Shown: positions 1-12,139 of the stretch, in pieces
Layout of the letters: each line of letters opens with the position of its first letter
How positions within the stretch are numbered: position 1 is the stretch's first letter
Assembly: GCA_030272155.1 (NCBI GenBank)
Contig: CP126206.1
Location: forward strand, 3,162,001-3,226,000
Source of the DNA: Tetradesmus obliquus
Lineage: Eukaryota; Chlorophyta; Chlorophyceae; Sphaeropleales; Scenedesmaceae
Direction of reading: 5' to 3'
DNA: 64,000 nt
Program-made: the position numbers and the translations under genes
The notes under the pieces: generated by a model
What the model saw: the letters and a program-made list of their open reading frames with translations, nothing else
Told to the model about the DNA's origin: nothing
Databases searched by the model: none

Positions 1-3000
1 ATCGTGCGCCCTGCGCTACTGTTCACTTGCATGCAGCAACACAGCAGTATAATGACATTGCGAGGCCCTCTGAAGCCTTGCCTTGTGTGCTGGTGCTGCA
101 CGTGCTGTGTGTATTGGAGGCGTGTTGGGGAGACACCTCATGCAGCCCGCAGTGTGCTTGGCGTGCGTGCATGCTTTGTTGAAATGCGTGTACAGATGCA
201 CCTCACCGACATCAATGCGATGCGTCCACGCCTTCACCATTACCTCCTGTGTTTGAGGTGCCGTCAGGCGCTTTGACCTGATTTTCCGCATCATGCCTTA
301 GATGTGCTGCATGTGCCTTGTCAGGCCACGTATGCATGTCAGGGCAGCTGTACGTGTGTGTTTGTGCATAGAAACTCGAACGCCTAGTTCTGTACTTGTA
401 CACAGTGTTCTGCAGCAGTTTCAGGCGTGGCTTACGGCGCTGCGCGCTGTACACGCAGCAAGGCGCATTGCCCCACCAAAGGTTCTAGTACCTTGTGCTG
501 CTGCTAGTGCAGCAGCATGTATGCTTGCTTGGTTGCGCCTCTTTCGGCTTGCTTTGCTTTGCTTGCTGTGCATTTCATCACGCTAGGGGAGTGCCTTGCT
601 GAACCCTACCTGCCCTGCTGCTTTGCCCGGCACTCGCAGCGGTTTAGCAGCAGCGGCATATGGCTGTGCTGTAGTCACATGCACCGCATTGTGCAGTTTT
701 TGGTGTGCCGAGCAGGGCATGCAGGGCAAGGATTTGGCCACTCTCCAGACCTCAGTTGAGGTCAAGGATTTGCCTGTATTTGTGTTTGTGTGTATGTGTC
801 CCTATGCGGGTGCAGGTGTGACTAACAAACCAGCATATGTGTTACATTTGTGTTTAGTTTTGTGTTACTAACTGTACCATCACGAGGCTGCAGGGGGCGG
901 GGCTTCAGCCAGCATGGCCAGGCTGATGTGGCGCTGCATGTGTGTTACGTTTCCTTGTAACATGTTACATTCGGCAGCGCTGCGGCAGCCTGGCTCAATT
1001 GTGGCGGCATTGCTTCTGGCTGCTGAACATGACAGACTTGGATTGGTTTGCCTGTGTGGCGGCAGCAGCACAACAGAACCATTTCAACTTGAGGCACGCT
1101 GCGGCGGGCCAGCTGCTGCTGCTGTTGTCTTCAAATCACCGTATTTGGGTGGTTTTGCATGGGGTTTTTTTGGGGGGGGGGTTGGGAGGTTTGGGGGGTG
1201 TTTGGGGCTGACTACTTTGGTTTGTGTCAGATGCATGCTTCCTGCAGCAACTGCAGGAAGAGCAGCAGCAGTAGTGTGCTGGCTGCGTGCGTGTTGAACA
1301 AGTGTTGCGGCTGTGTAGTGCAGGTTTAGGGTTTGCATGTGGTGGCTGTCGCGTCAGGGCTTGATTCATCTGCTGTCCGTGTCATTTGACTTGCAGGGGG
1401 CGCAGCATAGCGCAGGCACATCAAGCATCACTCTTCGAACGATAGTTGTGGCGTTGCTGCTATGGCTTGATAGGTAACATGATGATGACTCTCTGAAGGG
1501 TAGTTTTTGCCTGGGGTGTCAAAACACGCTGCACTGCATGCAGGCCTAATCTGAAAGTGTGGGGTTGGTAGCAGCTGCTACTGATGCATCCACACACGCG
1601 TGTCATGTTTTCCACCTCGTGTTGCTGCTGTGGCATCCTATTCTTGTACTGCACGCTGCTGTGATGTGACTCACATCAGATGTGATACACGGGGCACGCC
1701 GCAGTTACACCATACAACATTGGCGTTGGTTGCAGCTGCAATGCTGTTGTCGCTTCGTGCCAGTTGTTGTGCCATGACATGCCGCGTGTGCCGTTCAGCT
1801 TTCACGTATCTCTCCGTGTAATCACTTTGCACAGCATGAAAATGTGTTATTGGAGTCCACATGTGTGTCTAAGCAGCTGCAGGGCATGGCTGAACTGTTG
1901 CTGTTCATTGTGCCAGGCGTCAACTTGCGACAGGGTGGATATGGCCGTATGTTGCCTAATTAACACGTGCGTTACCATCAGTACGTGCAGCATACACCGG
2001 AAGCAGAACAACGGACCCTGGCAAGGAGGCAGCAGCAGCACATCCACACCTGGTGACACCCTGTCACTGACGTTTGTGTGTCACCCTCGCTGACATCACA
2101 CGTTCACGTGCTCAAAGCCGCCTTCGACATTATATTACCACTTTGAAGAAATGATGGTTGCACTTTTGTGCTCTTGCCTGCACTTTATTGCTGACGTGTG
2201 CTCGTATCGGAGACGTCCGTCGTGCCTCCACTCACGCTAAGGACTGCAGCGCCGCGTTCTGTAATACGAAATAGAAAAGCGTCGCCATTCGCTGCTGCAA
2301 GGTCTTAAAAGCATATACATAGGTGAGCCTGGAACAGCAGCAAGTGCTGCTGAAGCACCACGAGGTCTCCGCCCGAAACTCTTGAAAACGAACTTAGAGA
2401 ACACTGCTGTCACCATCAGACAATTGGCTGGTGATGCTTGCACGGACAGGTGCCGCAGCTGCTGCTAGCAGTAGCTGCTGCCACAGGGTAAAGTACTGTG
2501 CACAGTACTGTGCACACTAGTGATACGCGCATTTGGTGACTTTCAGCAGCTGCAACAGAGTGCAGGAGCGCACACGCTGCGGGGCAACGCACTTTTATGC
2601 AAATATAAGGTCGAATGTTTGGGTTTCAATCTCACCTCAGGGGCCATGCTGAGCTTGTTATGTCTGGAGGTTGTTTGGAGCCGGCAGACACAGCGCAGGG
2701 TGACAGTCACACGCCAGGAAGTGGTGCAGAACAACCCTTTGGTCTACTCGTACATACTTCTGGCAGCATGTGTAATGTAAGAGCTTGATAGGCTAGCATC
2801 ACTCGAAGACCTGGCACGTAACCAAGCTGATAACTTATAGCATGCCGCACTGCCTTGCTGCTGCTGCTGCATGCAGGGTCCACCTCTAAACCAACAGCCC
2901 AAAGTCAACAGATTTGCGATTGCTAAAAGGAGGAGAGGGGAGCAGAGCTGAACAACAGGACAGGGGAGCAAAACATCCCACACAAGGACAGCAGCAAGGT

Positions 3001-3395
3001 TTAGAGCGGTTGGCGTAAGGAAGCAGCTAGCTGCTACACAACAAGTCCTGCAGATGTAGCAGCAGGGCTCCCTGCTGCTAAGCGTTGCCATCGATGCGAG
3101 ACGTGTACACAGTCCCGTTGCGGGTGAGTTCCTGCAGGTTTCCTGCAAGCAGTGTATAGAAAATATCAAGCGCGTGCAGTGAGATGCTTGTCAGTTGCGG
3201 GTGAGTCTCTGCAGTCCTAGAAGCAGTCGGTGCGTCCTGTGTGTGTTTCCTGCAAGCAGCCTGCAGCTGACGCAGCAGCAGGCTGTGTGCCCTGGTGTGC
3301 AGTGCAAGTGCTTGTTTGGGGCGATGTGCCAGCATAAATATCCACACTGCCGCCGCTGCTGCTGCTGCTGCTGCTGCTGCTGATGTTGCTGCTGA

Positions 3396-3443
<48 letters not shown>

Positions 3444-6400
3444 TGTCGCCACACTGCTGCTGCAGCTCTCAGAGGCCGATAGACACAGCCAGCAGGCAGC
3501 AGAAGAGCAGGGCTCCAGCTGCCACCTCAGCTGCCGTGTGGAATTTCTATGGGTGCTGATTGCGCTGCTGGTGCTGGCGTTTGCTGTTGGGGCCGGCGAG
3601 GGCCCAGCTGAAGGTGGGCTTGAACGCTGTTACTTTTGCATGTTACGGAGTTTGAACCGCAGGGCAGGGAAGCTGGGTTGCTTGCCAGGGACACTTTTTG
3701 CAGCAGTGTTACTTGCAAACGTTGTTGCGTTGCATGCAACTGTTGCTGCTGCTGCTGACATTGCTGCCGCTGTTGCTGCTGCTGCTGCTGCTGCAGGCCG
3801 CTTCAAGGCGCTTCTGGTGCTATGCATAGACAGCAGCGTGCTATACCTGCTGCTGAGGCTGTGTCGCCACATGCAGCACAGCTTGGGCTGCTGATATCGA
3901 GAAGACTCTGTGGGCAGGGCACAGCATCAGCCTTGTGGCATGTGGTGTGATTCTTACTTTGCGTTGGACGATGCGTGTCAAACACGTCACTGACGTATTT
4001 CTTGAAGGTGTGTGAGCGATGCTTGATATGTCGTCTGGCAAGGTTGACAGTCTTAGGATGCATGCTACTACACGACGAAGGTTCTAGAATGGACATAGCA
4101 CAACGGATGATAGCTCTGCATACTGCACATGGCCCAAATAGTCATGGTGACTGGGCACGTCATAACACCTAAAAAGCTCAGGATTCACACTGTTTGGCGC
4201 ATGAGGATTGCAGAGCGTGTGCACGACTCTCCCTGGTACACCTGCCAGAACCTTATGAGCAGCTTGGGTGTTGTTGAGCAGTCTCGTGCTCCTCTGCAAC
4301 GCATGTATCTCAAACCATGTTGCATGCTACATCACCAGGCAACTGATTGGGCCGCTCAGCAATGTTTGCAACTGTTGGAGATAGGCATGTGTGTGAGTAT
4401 AGATACCAAGAGTACTTCAAAGTACACTAGTGTTATGATTTGTCATAGAGTTGCTGCATGGGCTCACAGTCCGAGATGGCACAGTAATCAGCTTCAGCGC
4501 TAGCGCTGACAGCATCATGGGTGTGGCTCGTAATGCTGCTACCAGTGGCTGCAATGCTGCTTGCAGCCCGCGCAGCAGCAGCAGCGGCACCGCTGCATGC
4601 CATTGATGCAGCAGCAGTAGCGTGCACAAGTGGCAAGCGTGCAGCCCTGCAGCAGCAGGGGGTGTCAGGGATAACGGTGGTAAGTTCATGCGCTGGTTCT
4701 GAGAGTCAACATCCATCAACTAATCAACTTGGCGTTGATTGTGGACACTGAGAAGCTGGTGCAGCTCAACTTCTGCAGCTAGCTCTGTTATGTTCTGCTA
4801 CTGCTCACAGAACAAAGCAGCTGTCACGTGTGTCACACACGCACATGTTGTGCCTGGTTGTGCATGAGCAGCGCTGCTAGCGCCCTAGTAGGGCTTAACC
4901 AATACCGAGGCAAACTAGTCAGGAATAAGAAACCTACGCAGTATTGTTTTGCACGCACGGGGTCCTCTACTGATTAAAGCACTTGCAGGTGCTGTACACC
5001 AGGTTTGTCTGCAGCTGAGCCTTCAGCAGACGGTCTCGCAGGGCTTCAGGGCGGGAACGTCGACAAGGCAAGCGACACGATAGTCTGGGTGAGACGTTTA
5101 TATATTTATATATTTATATAAATGATACCATACATGCGTTTATACTATCTGCGGCCGTTTTTTGGCGTGCTCAGTCACAGCAAGGCTCGTTCATTCCAAA
5201 GATTGCACCTTCTTGCCTCGCAACCTCTATGCAACCTCTTGAACGTTCGAAGCGCAGCATAGTGACTCATTACGTCCTTATGAATTTGAGTTTTTTCTGC
5301 AGCCTTCAGAAGATCGCATCTAGGAGCGTCCTGAGGCAGGCCGCACCCAGCAGGCGTATTCTGCCAGCTCACCTTGCTGGCAAAACTGCAGCCTCCTCAC
5401 GCGTCAAGCCCAAATATTAACGCCTCCGACGCAAAACAGCACACTCAACCTAGCAAGGTGCGTGTATACAAGTTCTGCACACTGCTGCACAGCATTCACA
5501 GCATGTTACTGCATCCTGCAATGTTCAGGACCAGCCATCACTGTGACAAAGGCGCATCCACACAGCGTCCACTGAGCGTCCACAGACTGCCGTCCAGTGG
5601 GCCTGTGGATGGCGTCCAGTGACGATCCACAGAGGGCACGTATCCAGCGAGCCCGTGGATGGGCTGCTGCGATCAGTGGATGAACTCGTGGATGACCCAG
5701 AACAGTGCCAAACCGCTCAGTTACATATACTATATTGTAAATGTAACATTAATAGCATCATATGAGGCGCATCAGCTCATCGAGCACAGTGGCAGAGCTG
5801 CAGGGCGAACTTCGAGCTCGGGGCTGCACCACCCATACAGTGAAGGTACTGCACAAGTGCAAACAGTCTACCAGACTAAATGCAACCATGATATATCATC
5901 ATTCAGGATCAACATGCACAACACAGAGGATGCACTGGGCCCACATAAGCACTCCAATACCTCCAGCTGTGTGTTGCCCTTGTACACACAGAGATTGCAC
6001 ACGCAGCACAGTGCCACACACAGCATCTGCAAAACCATCTGCAATCAAAGACACTACAGCAAACAATGAAGGCAAGCCCACAGCTACTGCATGACTGGTA
6101 CAAAAGCGGCCGAGCGCTGCGGCACACCGGTCGCTGAGCAGATGCTGCACCCATGCCCGCCTGTTGCATTGACAGCATACCCTGCTACTGCTGCTGCCCC
6201 AGCTGGGTGCGCATCATCCTCGCTGCAATCTACACCTCCATGACGCGCATGTTGTCCTCGCTTGGTAGCACCTTCTACTTAGTGCCCGCACTGTGGTGGT
6301 TGGACGTAGCATCCTTCTGCACTGCTGCACCTGCTGCTGCACCTGCTGCCATGCGCCGGCCCCTGAGTTGAGCTGCCTGGAAGCTTTCTTCATAAGTCGC

Positions 6401-8600
6401 TGGACCATTTGGCTGCGCTGCCCCAGCAGCGTGATGACCTCCTTGCTGGAGCCAGTTGGCATGTGCGGGCATACAGCAGTTGACTGCCAACGACGCCTTG
6501 AACACCTGCAGAAATCAGCAAAACCAGCAGAAGACAACAGGCAACTGCTCAGGCCAGGCACACACTGTTGTGCTTGCAGCAATGATGCGATACACTGTGG
6601 CCGCCATGCACAGGACCTGCAATGCCTGCAAATGCGTAGGATACCAGCTGATCCCTAGACACGTCTGCTGCCTGACTGCACGTTGCATTGCCTGCAACTC
6701 ACCCTGTCGTCATGCGCACGCGCTGTGGTTGAGCCTTGCGCTTCCTCAGCAGCCTGCCGATGACGCATGTCCCATGGCTGGGTCCTGGACAATGCTCCCT
6801 TCTTTGGACTCTGCAACACGCACGCAAGCAAAGTATGAGTTGTGTATACGTAGATGGGTGTGCAGTGCGAGTCTGCCATGCTGTGGTGTTGAGTGATACT
6901 CTGCTGGCAACGTATAGTGTGCATGCATCACCCCAAATGAGATCCTGCACTAGCTGCAACCACCAATCAGCTTGCCGGCAGCATTGTACTTGACCTTCTG
7001 CGTGCACTGCCTTTAGGCTGCTACATGAGGTGAAGCACCCCTGCCACCGCTGCTATTGCTGCCCCTACAGCGCTGCTGTTGCAGTCATGCTAGCACCACT
7101 GTTGCTGGTGTTCTGCTGCAACAGGTTATCATGCAGATTGAGCAGAGCAGCAGCAGCAACAATCACCACCTGCTGAAGTTGTCGCTGCCTCCGGCACTAC
7201 AATGGGCCTGGCACTGATTACTTGAGTTGCTGTGGCTGGCTTCCTTCTCCAGCGCAGCGCAGTTATCATACACCTGCAGTGCGGCAAACTTGGATAGGTC
7301 GACAGGCAGGAGTTGCATGCATGGCGATGCGTGCGAGACTGCTGGCAACATGTCATTGCATGCTGCGCCGGTCAGATACGCACTTTGAGTGCCACAAATA
7401 CCAAATGTGGTTTGCTGGCAGTCTAGGTGCTGTTTGCTGCAGGCATCGCTGGCAGCAGCTGCTGCTGCAGCAGCGGCGTCTCTGCACTGGAGCCTGGTGT
7501 TCACCTGTGACCAGCTCACACCATTCCGTGTATGGTAGCAGCTCGCATGTTTCCACGTAGATCGGCGCTGCCCTCATCGAAGCTGCTCGTGCAGTTCTGT
7601 TGCAGGGTTGCTGGGGGCTGCCACTGGCAGCACCTGGCAGCGCCTCCTTGCGCCCCCTGCTGCAAGCTGCTCCCATGTAATGTGCGTCAGGGACCATACA
7701 AACGTCGTATATTACATCTCGAGACACCAGACTATCAGCTGGACGTACACAGGCCGCTGGCTGCAAACTGACTGCACCTGTGGTTGGTCTCAAGGGGCTG
7801 CGATCTTTTGACAATACACATTTGACTTCCAATGATAAAAAACACTCAACGCAACTTGTAGACGCCCATGCTTGGCCCACAGAAGTTGACAGGCAGTTTG
7901 AGTTCTGTTACTTGTCAGGGCAGAGGTTGAACGATGACTGAGTAATCAGCGATTAAAGTAAGCTTAAACTCTCGATAATGATTTCATGAAGTCAAGTTAC
8001 AGCAGCGATACGCTGCCGGCAGTGCACTGAGGCGATCTACGTGACTTGTTCTGCGCAAGTCCACTCTGCGATCATCAACGTTCTTGCAGTAGCTTTTTCT
8101 ACGAACGCAACATGATTCTGCTATTTGATCAGTGAACAGGAGCCAATGTCACTGTCGGGGGTCAAGGGTGTCCATGGGTGACCATCTGCTGGTTTGGGGT
8201 CATGAGCATGACCTAGCGCAGGTTCTGCCACACCAGAACATGTTTTCAATCTAAACAAACACTTAGTGAGACCGTGCAAGCCGTTCAAGCCACTCGCCCT
8301 CACAGTCATCCACAGCAGGTGCTGTGGATGGCCCAAACACCCCCCACTGGACAGTGAGTGGACTGTCTGTGGATCAGCCTTTGTCACAGTGCATGCCCCA
8401 GCTGCACAGTCTGTAGTGGTTGTGTTCATGTTGGCCTGCTGCTGTTATTGGTCTGTACAGGTCTCGTTCACCATGCCACCAAAACGCCTACACCAGCACA
8501 TGCATGCTTCCCCCTACCCTCTCTTACCCTAGTTCCCTAACCCCTACCTTCCCCCACACAAAGAAGCTGCACAAGGTTTCCTCCTGGGTAAAACTGAGGC
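1..8600. other. Long stretch without a confident gene
   Basis: I see no gene I can support here. Open frames are short, overlap on both strands and are driven by G/C/T-rich low complexity. A (CTG/TGC)n run lies at about 3355-3440 and another poly-Ala-coding stretch at about 3748-3795. An AT-rich run of repeated TATATATT-like units lies at about 5096-5125. Clusters of the motif GTGGATG/CATCCAC occur near 5545-5700 and 8285-8385. On the minus strand around 6270-6560 and 7160-7300 there are helical-looking peptide stretches next to possible AG/GT splice dinucleotides, which may be eroded or unrecognised exons, but no family could be named. Confidence 0.5.
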
Positions 8601-8637
8601 ATGTTGTGCTTCACCCTCCTCTGACTGCAGCAGCGAC

Positions 8638-9930
8638 ATGGCGCCAGAGCTGCTGGGCACTTTCCGCCTGAAGACCTGGCACGGCAAATACGTCACTGCA
8701 TTGAGCAACGTGTTCAGCTTGGGAGCAGGAGTGCCAAACTACCCAGTAGTATGCACTGAATGGCCCTTTGCCAACTGGGGCAACTGGCAGCTGTACTTAC
8801 TGGACAATGTCAAGATTGCATTGAAGTCCGACCATGGCAGGTACATGTGTGCCTACGGTCCTGACAATGGTGGACACGTCATCAACCACAGCGAAGCAAT
8901 TGGGGATAGGGAGCAGTATGACCTGATTCACCTGAAACAAGACCAGATGGCATTGCGCAGCCACCACTCCCAACTGCTATGGGCTTGCCCTAATCATGGG
9001 CTGCGGAGCGACGGCGACACTGTCGCATTTTGGAGCGACGGCAAGACGCTCTTGCACAGTGGGACCTGCAGTGTGTTCACCTTACAGCCTGTGGGCGATG
9101 ATGCGGTCAGCGGCATGCTGCACAAAGTTCAGGACATGCTTACTGTTTGTCAGAGAGCTCAGAAGAGGAAGCAGCAGCAGAAGCAGCAGCAGGAGGAGCA
9201 GCAGCAGCAGCAGAGGCAGCAGTCGGATGGATGCTCGCTTACTAGCAGCGCACAGCTTGAAGAGCTGAAAGGCCAGGTGCAGCAGCAGCATTCTGAAATT
9301 GCAGGCCTGCGCCAGAAGTGTGAAGAGCAGCATGCGAAGCTGGAAGAGCAGCAGGTGAAGCTGCAAGAGCAGGAGGTGAAGCTGCAAGAGCAGCGGGAGA
9401 AGCTGGAAGAGCAGCATGCAAAGCTGGAAGAGCAGGAGGTGAAGCTGGAAGAGCAGCGGGAGAAGCTGGAAGAGCAGCGGGAGAAGCTGGAAGAGCAGCG
9501 GGAGAAGCTGGAAGAGCAGCAGGAGAAGCTGGAAGAGCAGGAGGTGAAGCTGGGAGAAATGCTCAGCGCCTTGCTGGCATTGCAGCAGCAGCAGGCTGAG
9601 CAGCGAGCCGTTGCTGCGACTCATCTGCCTGTGGAGTTGAGCCCAGAAAGCCTTGCAAAATGCTGTGGCTGTCAAACTGGCAGCAGCGGCGCAGCAAGCG
9701 CCAGCAGCAGCATTGTTTCTGCTGTCAGCAGCTGGGAGAGGGAGGTTGGGGGCGGAGTGGGCACAACTGGCAAGAGTAATGCTGTAGAATGTGACAGCAG
9801 GGCTGCAAACCGGCCTAAATGGTGGCGGATGCACATTACTAAGGCAGTGCTGGCTGGCGCATACATGCTGCCTGTCTACCTGGTTATCGGTATACGCAAC
9901 AAAGTGCATAGCCTGCAGCAACGTGGATGA
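8638..9930 (+). CDS. Fascin-like beta-trefoil, coiled-coil, C-terminal membrane-anchor protein
   Basis: This is an uninterrupted 430-codon frame. Residues about 5-150 look like a fascin-type beta-trefoil, with repeated hydrophobic/GK-Y and LRSHHS-type turns (GKYVTALSN, HGRYMCAYG, MALRSHHSQLLWA); in fascins such domains bind actin or carbohydrate. A Gln-rich linker follows at about 170-195. Residues about 229-305 are eleven heptads of the type EEQREKL, a strong coiled coil encoded by a 21-bp repeat. Near residue 345 is a Cys cluster (CCGC), and residues about 402-420 form one hydrophobic segment followed by a short basic tail, as in tail-anchored proteins. I infer a cytosolic trefoil head held on a membrane by a dimeric stalk. 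The ATG at 8638 is the first in frame before the trefoil and follows a possible 5'UTR acceptor (ctgcag). The actin-binding role is inferred from fold only. Confidence 0.72.
   Translation: MAPELLGTFRLKTWHGKYVTALSNVFSLGAGVPNYPVVCTEWPFANWGNWQLYLLDNVKIALKSDHGRYMCAYGPDNGGHVINHSEAIGDREQYDLIHLKQDQMALRSHHSQLLWACPNHGLRSDGDTVAFWSDGKTLLHSGTCSVFTLQPVGDDAVSGMLHKVQDMLTVCQRAQKRKQQQKQQQEEQQQQQRQQSDGCSLTSSAQLEELKGQVQQQHSEIAGLRQKCEEQHAKLEEQQVKLQEQEVKLQEQREKLEEQHAKLEEQEVKLEEQREKLEEQREKLEEQREKLEEQQEKLEEQEVKLGEMLSALLALQQQQAEQRAVAATHLPVELSPESLAKCCGCQTGSSGAASASSSIVSAVSSWEREVGGGVGTTGKSNAVECDSRAANRPKWWRMHITKAVLAGAYMLPVYLVIGIRNKVHSLQQRG
9322..9552 (+). repeat. 21-bp coding minisatellite (coiled-coil heptads)
   Basis: Eleven head-to-tail 21-bp units encode heptads such as EEQHAKL, EEQEVKL and EEQREKL. 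The period of seven residues matches the coiled-coil heptad, so unit gain or loss changes stalk length without breaking frame or register. Three neighbouring units code for identical heptads, which suggests recent expansion. Confidence 0.9.
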
Positions 9931-10119
9931 GCCTTTGTGATTTTACAAGGCCCTAGTCTTGCATGTGCATTGCGTTTTGAGCAGCATATTGTGAGCAGCG
10001 CTTTTAACAGTGGCAGCGGCGGCCATGCCTCACGCAGGCCTGCATATATGCTGTTGTGTTTTTATCACAGGTAGTTACTGGATACTTGCTCAGCACGCGA
10101 GGAGCAGCAGCGGCATACG

Positions 10120-10630
10120 CAAAACCACGTGCTGCAGGGTGGTTGCAGTACTGTGAGTCGCTGAGTGGGTTCCTGCAAGTGATGTAGGGTCGTTGTAGTA
10201 CTGAGAGCAGACGAGTTGGGTTCCTGCAAGTGCTGCAGGGGCGTTGCAGTACTGTGGGCAACTAAGTGGGCTCCTGCAAGTGCTGCAGGGGCGTCGCAGT
10301 GCTGTGGGTAAATGATCGGGTTCCTGCAAGTGCTGCAGGGGCGTTGCAGTACTGTGGGTAAATAATCGGGTTCCTGCATGTGCTGCAGGGCCGTTGCAGT
10401 ACCGTGAGCAATTGAGTGGGCTCCTGCACGAGCTGCAGGGGCGTCGCAGTACTGTGGGCAACTTAATGGGTTCCTGCAAGTGCTGCAGGGGCGTTGCAGT
10501 ACCGTGAGCAAATGAGTGGGCTCCTGCACGAGCTGCAAGGCCGCTGCAGTACTGTGAGCAGTACTGTGGGCAGATGAGTGGGTTCTAGCAAGTGGTGTGG
10601 GGCCATTGCAGTCATCGCTATGTGAGCAAC
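10120..10630. repeat. 50-bp minisatellite, about ten units
   Basis: Units start with a TTCCTGCAAG or CTCCTGCACG core at 10170, 10221, 10271, 10321, 10371, 10421, 10471, 10521 and about 10581, giving a 50-bp period. Each unit also carries GCAGGGGCGTTGCAGTAC-like sequence. Apparent open frames on the minus strand here are the repeat read through, because the variants seldom create stops. No gene is supported between the fascin-like gene and 11.1 kb otherwise. Confidence 0.9.
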
Positions 10631-11095
10631 TGAGTAGTTCTCAGCATGCTTCATTCTGGAATGGACCTGCCAGGTGCTTGAAGCACAGCCACATCTGTAG
10701 GTTTTAGATGCCATCTGTTCCTCTGTGCATCGGGTTGTCTGATGGTTCGGGAACAAACATACATATGTTGGGTTTCCTTCTACAGATTCGTGCTACAGTG
10801 TACTACACTGTGCACTACACTGTAGGTTAGTAACCAGGGTGCTGTAAACTACAGCAGCACTGTCATGTACGCGAGTAGCTTGCGTGTTGCTTCAACAATC
10901 TTGTATACATGTAGTTTGTAGAAATTAATTGTGCTTACAGACGGCGGTAACCTTGTGTAGACCGGCCTCGTGACGCGCGAAAAGCTGCTGTGGTGATTGC
11001 GCGAAGTGCTATACGCCACCAGCTTTACCATAGCCAAGTATCATGTTAACATATTCCCAGCATATCAACCCGCGCGTTGGGTTTTATCATTTACA

Positions 11096-11803
11096 ATGGA
11101 CGCCAACGCTGCTGCGCCAGCTGCAGCAGTGGAAACCACAGTCCACGCGTACATGACCAAGTATCATGAGAGCTGTAGCAGCGTGCAGGGACCAGCGCCT
11201 CAGCCAGTCATGGGAGTTCCTATTCATCCCACTTACGTACAGGGAACGGCCGTACAGAGGGGAGTTCCTGTTCACCACACATCCACCATACAAGGCGCTG
11301 CAGTACCTTCTGAATGTGACTGCAGCTGCACGGCAGGATGGGTGCTGTTAGGGGTGAGAAAAGCTGCTTATTGGTAGACTTTTAGGCGAACAGCGCAACT
11401 GTCACTACCAGCTGAAAGTACCTTATGATGCAGCGATCACTGCTGCAGGGCAGCTAGCAATGTTCAGTGTCGCTTTAGGAACTATAGTTAGCTAACTAGA
11501 GTGCCTGCATGCTGCAACCTGATCAGCGTCACATGGTGCAGCTTAAATGGGGTTTAGTGTCACTTTAGCGCACGTTTATGCCAGCTGGTAGCCCTAGTGT
11601 GCTGCGTCGATACCGCCACTGGCATTCATTACTGTCAGAACATTGGTAGCAGAACGGTTGTTACCGCAGCAGAAGCCGGTCAGCTGTACGAGTTGTATGC
11701 TGCCGTTGAAGTTAGCACTGCAGCCAAATTATGTACCTCGTAAGTCTATTGTCAGGACAGCAGCAGGCAGTCTGTCATATCTTGATGATGTTCTGCTCAG
11801 CAG

Positions 11804-11891
<88 letters not shown>

Positions 11892-12139
11892 GTGCTTGCT
11901 GTCTGCAGGTTGGCTTTGTTTTCCCTCTCTGCTGGATTGTGGCCATCTTCCTGCCCCTTTGCACCCGGAAAAGGCATGACCGTCTTGCGGCTGCTGCCAG
12001 TATTGCATTGCTTGCTTTTTACGGCATCATCTTGGCTGTGTCCCTGAGCATTGTATACTCTTTCAGAATGCACAGTTTGCCCGAGGATTCTCCTGGGGCA
12101 TTCGCAAAATGTTTGCCTGATTGGCCTCTGATGTGCTGA
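11096..12139 (+). CDS. RPL18a-like small membrane protein, copy 1 (two exons)
   Basis: Exon 1 is 11096-11353 (86 codons) and ends at a GTGAGA donor. Exon 2 is 11909-12139, joined in phase 0 after a ctgcag acceptor. The product is about 162 aa. The N-terminal half is Pro/Gln/Val-rich and ends in a short Cys cluster (CDCSCTAGWVLLG). Exon 2 begins with the first membrane helix (VGFVFPLCWIVAIFLPLC), then a basic loop and a second helix. This order, a Cys-containing GW-hydrophobic stretch followed by a W-containing helix, resembles plant '60S ribosomal protein L18a-like' membrane proteins, which are not ribosomal components. The copy at 13.3-14.2 kb has the same exon structure. A pure (CTG)28 run lies 19 bp before the acceptor. 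The frame stays open upstream of the chosen ATG. Family assignment is moderate. Confidence 0.6.
11806..11889 (+). repeat. Pure (CTG)28 tract before a 3' splice site
   Basis: Twenty-eight uninterrupted CTG triplets occupy the polypyrimidine-tract position of the intron of the first RPL18a-like gene, ending 19 bp before exon 2. Long sense-strand CTG runs recur at this position in other introns of the window. Confidence 0.95.

Noticed and set aside
3295-3894. 199-codon frame with poly-Ala runs and two hydrophobic stretches
   Set aside because: Most of its length is triplet-repeat translation and the hydrophobicity comes from CTG/GCT composition; no family, no paralogue and no splice context.
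7353-7880. 175-codon minus-strand frame
   Set aside because: Composition is similar on both strands, no recognised domain, and competing frames overlap it. It may hide an exon, but this cannot be shown.
10065-10538. 157-codon Cys/Pro-rich minus-strand frame
   Set aside because: It is the 50-bp minisatellite read in one frame.
10120-10630. CRISPR-like array because of regular 50-bp spacing
   Set aside because: Whole units are repeated with no unique spacers, and the genome is eukaryotic.
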